From: Aquimarina rhabdastrellae
GTDB lineage: Bacteria > Bacteroidota > Bacteroidia > Flavobacteriales > Flavobacteriaceae
Assembly (NCBI GenBank): GCA_947387485.1
Contig: CANDNT010000011.1
Coordinates: forward strand, 62,001 to 126,000
Direction: 5' to 3'
Length of the DNA: 64,000 nucleotides
A program made the position numbers and the translations under genes. Shown one piece after another: positions 62,467-64,000 of this stretch. Every line of letters begins with the position of its first letter. The stretch's first letter is position 1. The notes beneath the pieces were generated by a model. It saw only the letters and a program-made list of their open reading frames with translations. It searched no databases and was not told the DNA's origin.

Positions 62467-64000
62467 CTATGCATTAATCTCTTCCAGCTGATCTACTGCT
62501 TTTCTATTCTGGTTTACATTTGATGTATTTAACGCTCTTACATAAAAATCTTTGATCCTAACCAGCACATCACCTTTATCATTAAGCATCTTTATTGTAA
62601 ATTTTTTGATCCCTGTTTGAAGTCTTTCTTCATCAACCCCTGATGGTTCTACATATGCGTAACAGATATGAGATAATGGCCTTAAAATTTCAATTTCGTC
62701 AATAGCAAAAGGTAAGTGTGGAATTGAAGGTTCTTTTTGCCCCATTAGCCCTGCGACAGTTTGTAAAGCTCCATCAATTAAAGATGGATGTAATACATAG
62801 TGATCTGCATCTTTAATTAAACAATTAGAAAGCTTCAATTTTGATATAGCAAAAGAATTACCTATATAAAATTCTTGGATAGTTCTAAACGTTTTTCCAT
62901 ATGTAAAACCTACTTTATCAAAAACAGCATAATAATCTTCTGTATTTCGATTTACCGAACATTGCTCTTTCAGTTTTTGTATTGGTATATTTTCGATTCC
63001 ATTAACAAAACTTCCTCCATTTTGAAAATATAATTTCCCTTCTGAATGTAGTAATGGTTCACCTTCATAATCAATTGAGGTAATTTTAAATTCTGTCCCT
63101 TCTCCAATTGATTTTAATGATGTTTGCACACATAGTGTTCCATTTTCAAAACTTAAAGGATGAGCCCATACGATATCTCTTATCTTACAAACCTTTTGCT
63201 CTCCTGCCAGAGATCCTGCAATATTTGCCATTTCAATAAATCCAGAACCAGGAAATATCTTAGTTCCATTTACCTGATGATCCAATGCATAAAATTCTTT
63301 ATCCGACAACCACGAACTAAAACGAATTTCCTTTAGTGTAGATGAATTGTAGGAAATCAATGGGTGTAGCTGTTCCTTTTTTAAAGAGGATTCTGTTTTT
63401 TTATCTTCTCTTACCCGATCAGATACCCAATGTCTTTCTTTAGCAAAAGGGTAAGTAGGTAGCGAAATTTTAAGTGGTGTATGATTTTTGTACAAATCTC
63501 CCCAGTCAATCACTTCTCCTGTCACCCATAAATATGCCAGTTGATTAAGTCTTCCTTTTTCAAATAAATCTCTATGCGCTTTTTGTTTATCACCAAAGTT
63601 CTTTCTACCTTGACGAATAGTTACTTTTCCTTTATATAATTGAGCATTCTCTTCTTCACAATTCCAGTTTTCTAATTTATCCTTAAGATCTTCCTTATCT
63701 GAAACTATTATTGCTAATCTCTCAGACATGGCTTCACGCCCTACTTGTAAAGTAAAAGATAGATCCGTAAGATTGAGTTGATTCTCTTCTTTTAGATAAT
63801 CATTCAACTGGTTGGTATATCTTTTTAAGGCTTCTTGATTCCTGGCCGAAAGAACAATCAAATGTGGCCCTTTCTTCTGGATTTCTTTCTGTTCATTTTT
63901 CTTTTCATACTCTTCTATTAGGAGGCAGGCATTTACTCCTCCTGCTCCAAACGAGTTAATCAACGCTCTTCTAGGATAATCCGATACTGGTTCCCATGGA
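62467..64000 (-). CDS. trans-AT polyketide synthase, C-terminal part (KS end - DH), 5' part beyond the right edge
   Basis: Open from the right edge to the stop at 62467. The first visible residues, WEPVSDYPRRALINSFGAGG, are the end of a ketosynthase domain. A post-KS docking linker follows (PHLIVLSARNQEALKRY, LADLSF-like TDLSFTLQVGREAM, with no AT domain). Then comes a dehydratase domain: LHPLI, ALDHQVNGTKIFPGSGF with the catalytic His (codon around 63277-63279) and HPSLIDGALQTV with the catalytic Asp. The protein ends soon after DH, with no KR, ACP or thioesterase. The absence of AT and the separate AT genes identify the trans-AT type. Several stops follow in frame, so the end is real. Confidence 0.9.
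   Translation of the reverse strand, partial: PWEPVSDYPRRALINSFGAGGVNACLLIEEYEKKNEQKEIQKKGPHLIVLSARNQEALKRYTNQLNDYLKEENQLNLTDLSFTLQVGREAMSERLAIIVSDKEDLKDKLENWNCEEENAQLYKGKVTIRQGRKNFGDKQKAHRDLFEKGRLNQLAYLWVTGEVIDWGDLYKNHTPLKISLPTYPFAKERHWVSDRVREDKKTESSLKKEQLHPLISYNSSTLKEIRFSSWLSDKEFYALDHQVNGTKIFPGSGFIEMANIAGSLAGEQKVCKIRDIVWAHPLSFENGTLCVQTSLKSIGEGTEFKITSIDYEGEPLLHSEGKLYFQNGGSFVNGIENIPIQKLKEQCSVNRNTEDYYAVFDKVGFTYGKTFRTIQEFYIGNSFAISKLKLSNCLIKDADHYVLHPSLIDGALQTVAGLMGQKEPSIPHLPFAIDEIEILRPLSHICYAYVEPSGVDEERLQTGIKKFTIKMLNDKGDVLVRIKDFYVRALNTSNVNQNRKAVDQLEEINA

Noticed and set aside
1-64000. CRISPR array, insertion sequence, integrase or prophage
   Set aside because: No regularly spaced repeat series, transposase, integrase or terminal inverted repeats were found. 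The tail-fibre-like protein at 34513 is a lone exported protein.

Overview
The window is AT-rich chromosomal DNA of a flavobacterium (Bacteroidota), most likely marine. The evidence is the gene families (HxlR and AraC regulators, TonB receptor with N-terminal carboxypeptidase-like domain, many short SP-II lipoproteins, DUF4386, LodA/LodB) and promoters of the Bacteroidota type (TTG-N17..23-TAnnTTTG), best seen before the tRNA-Ser/tRNA-Pro pair at 44871-44901. The genus cannot be fixed from sequence reading alone; Aquimarina- or Kordia-like is a guess.

Layout. 1-9607: small metabolic and stress genes (DUF2071, PAF-acetylhydrolase-like esterase, PanE-like reductase, DoxX-like, GNAT, HxlR with a divergent NADP oxidoreductase, arylformamidase-like hydrolase). 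9749-12213: a compact AraC circuit. The AraC gene lies between two exported-protein genes whose upstream regions share the same 66-base architecture. 12423-15356: a lone reverse transcriptase-nitrilase fusion, the domain plan of DRT1-type anti-phage systems, preceded by three consecutive palindromes. 16806-21189: nrfH-nrfA-resB-ccsA, ammonifying nitrite reductase with a System II heme lyase. 21566-29243: a tight five-gene operon of tyrosinase, LodA-like quinoprotein oxidase, small conserved protein, LodB-like flavoprotein and a c-heme lipoprotein. 29310-35520: small accessory and exported genes, one with a frame change at a slippery A run. 35731-39668: TonB receptor, PQQ-type sugar dehydrogenase and cytochrome c. 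40273-45922: di-heme peroxidase, a lipoprotein, a decayed phosphopantetheinyl transferase, an ABC-2-like permease, tRNA-Ser and tRNA-Pro, DUF4386.

46195 to the right edge is the downstream end of a trans-AT polyketide synthase cluster, all on the minus strand. The PKS itself enters from the right and ends here as KS-DH. Behind it come a C_GCAxxG_C_C protein, an IscS-type cysteine desulfurase, a methyltransferase, a SufS-like protein with a duplicated N-terminal segment, HMG synthase, ECH1, an outer-membrane protein, an acyl hydrolase/AT, two tandem tRNA-Cys genes, a PksB-type hydrolase, ACP, a decarboxylating KS (Cys to Ser), malonyl AT, a phosphatase-superfamily enzyme, PPTase and a second ACP. 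This is a beta-branching cassette plus an apparent sulfur-handling module. The two tRNA-Cys genes sit inside it, and one has C instead of the near-universal U at position 33. I consider this the most novel part of the window.
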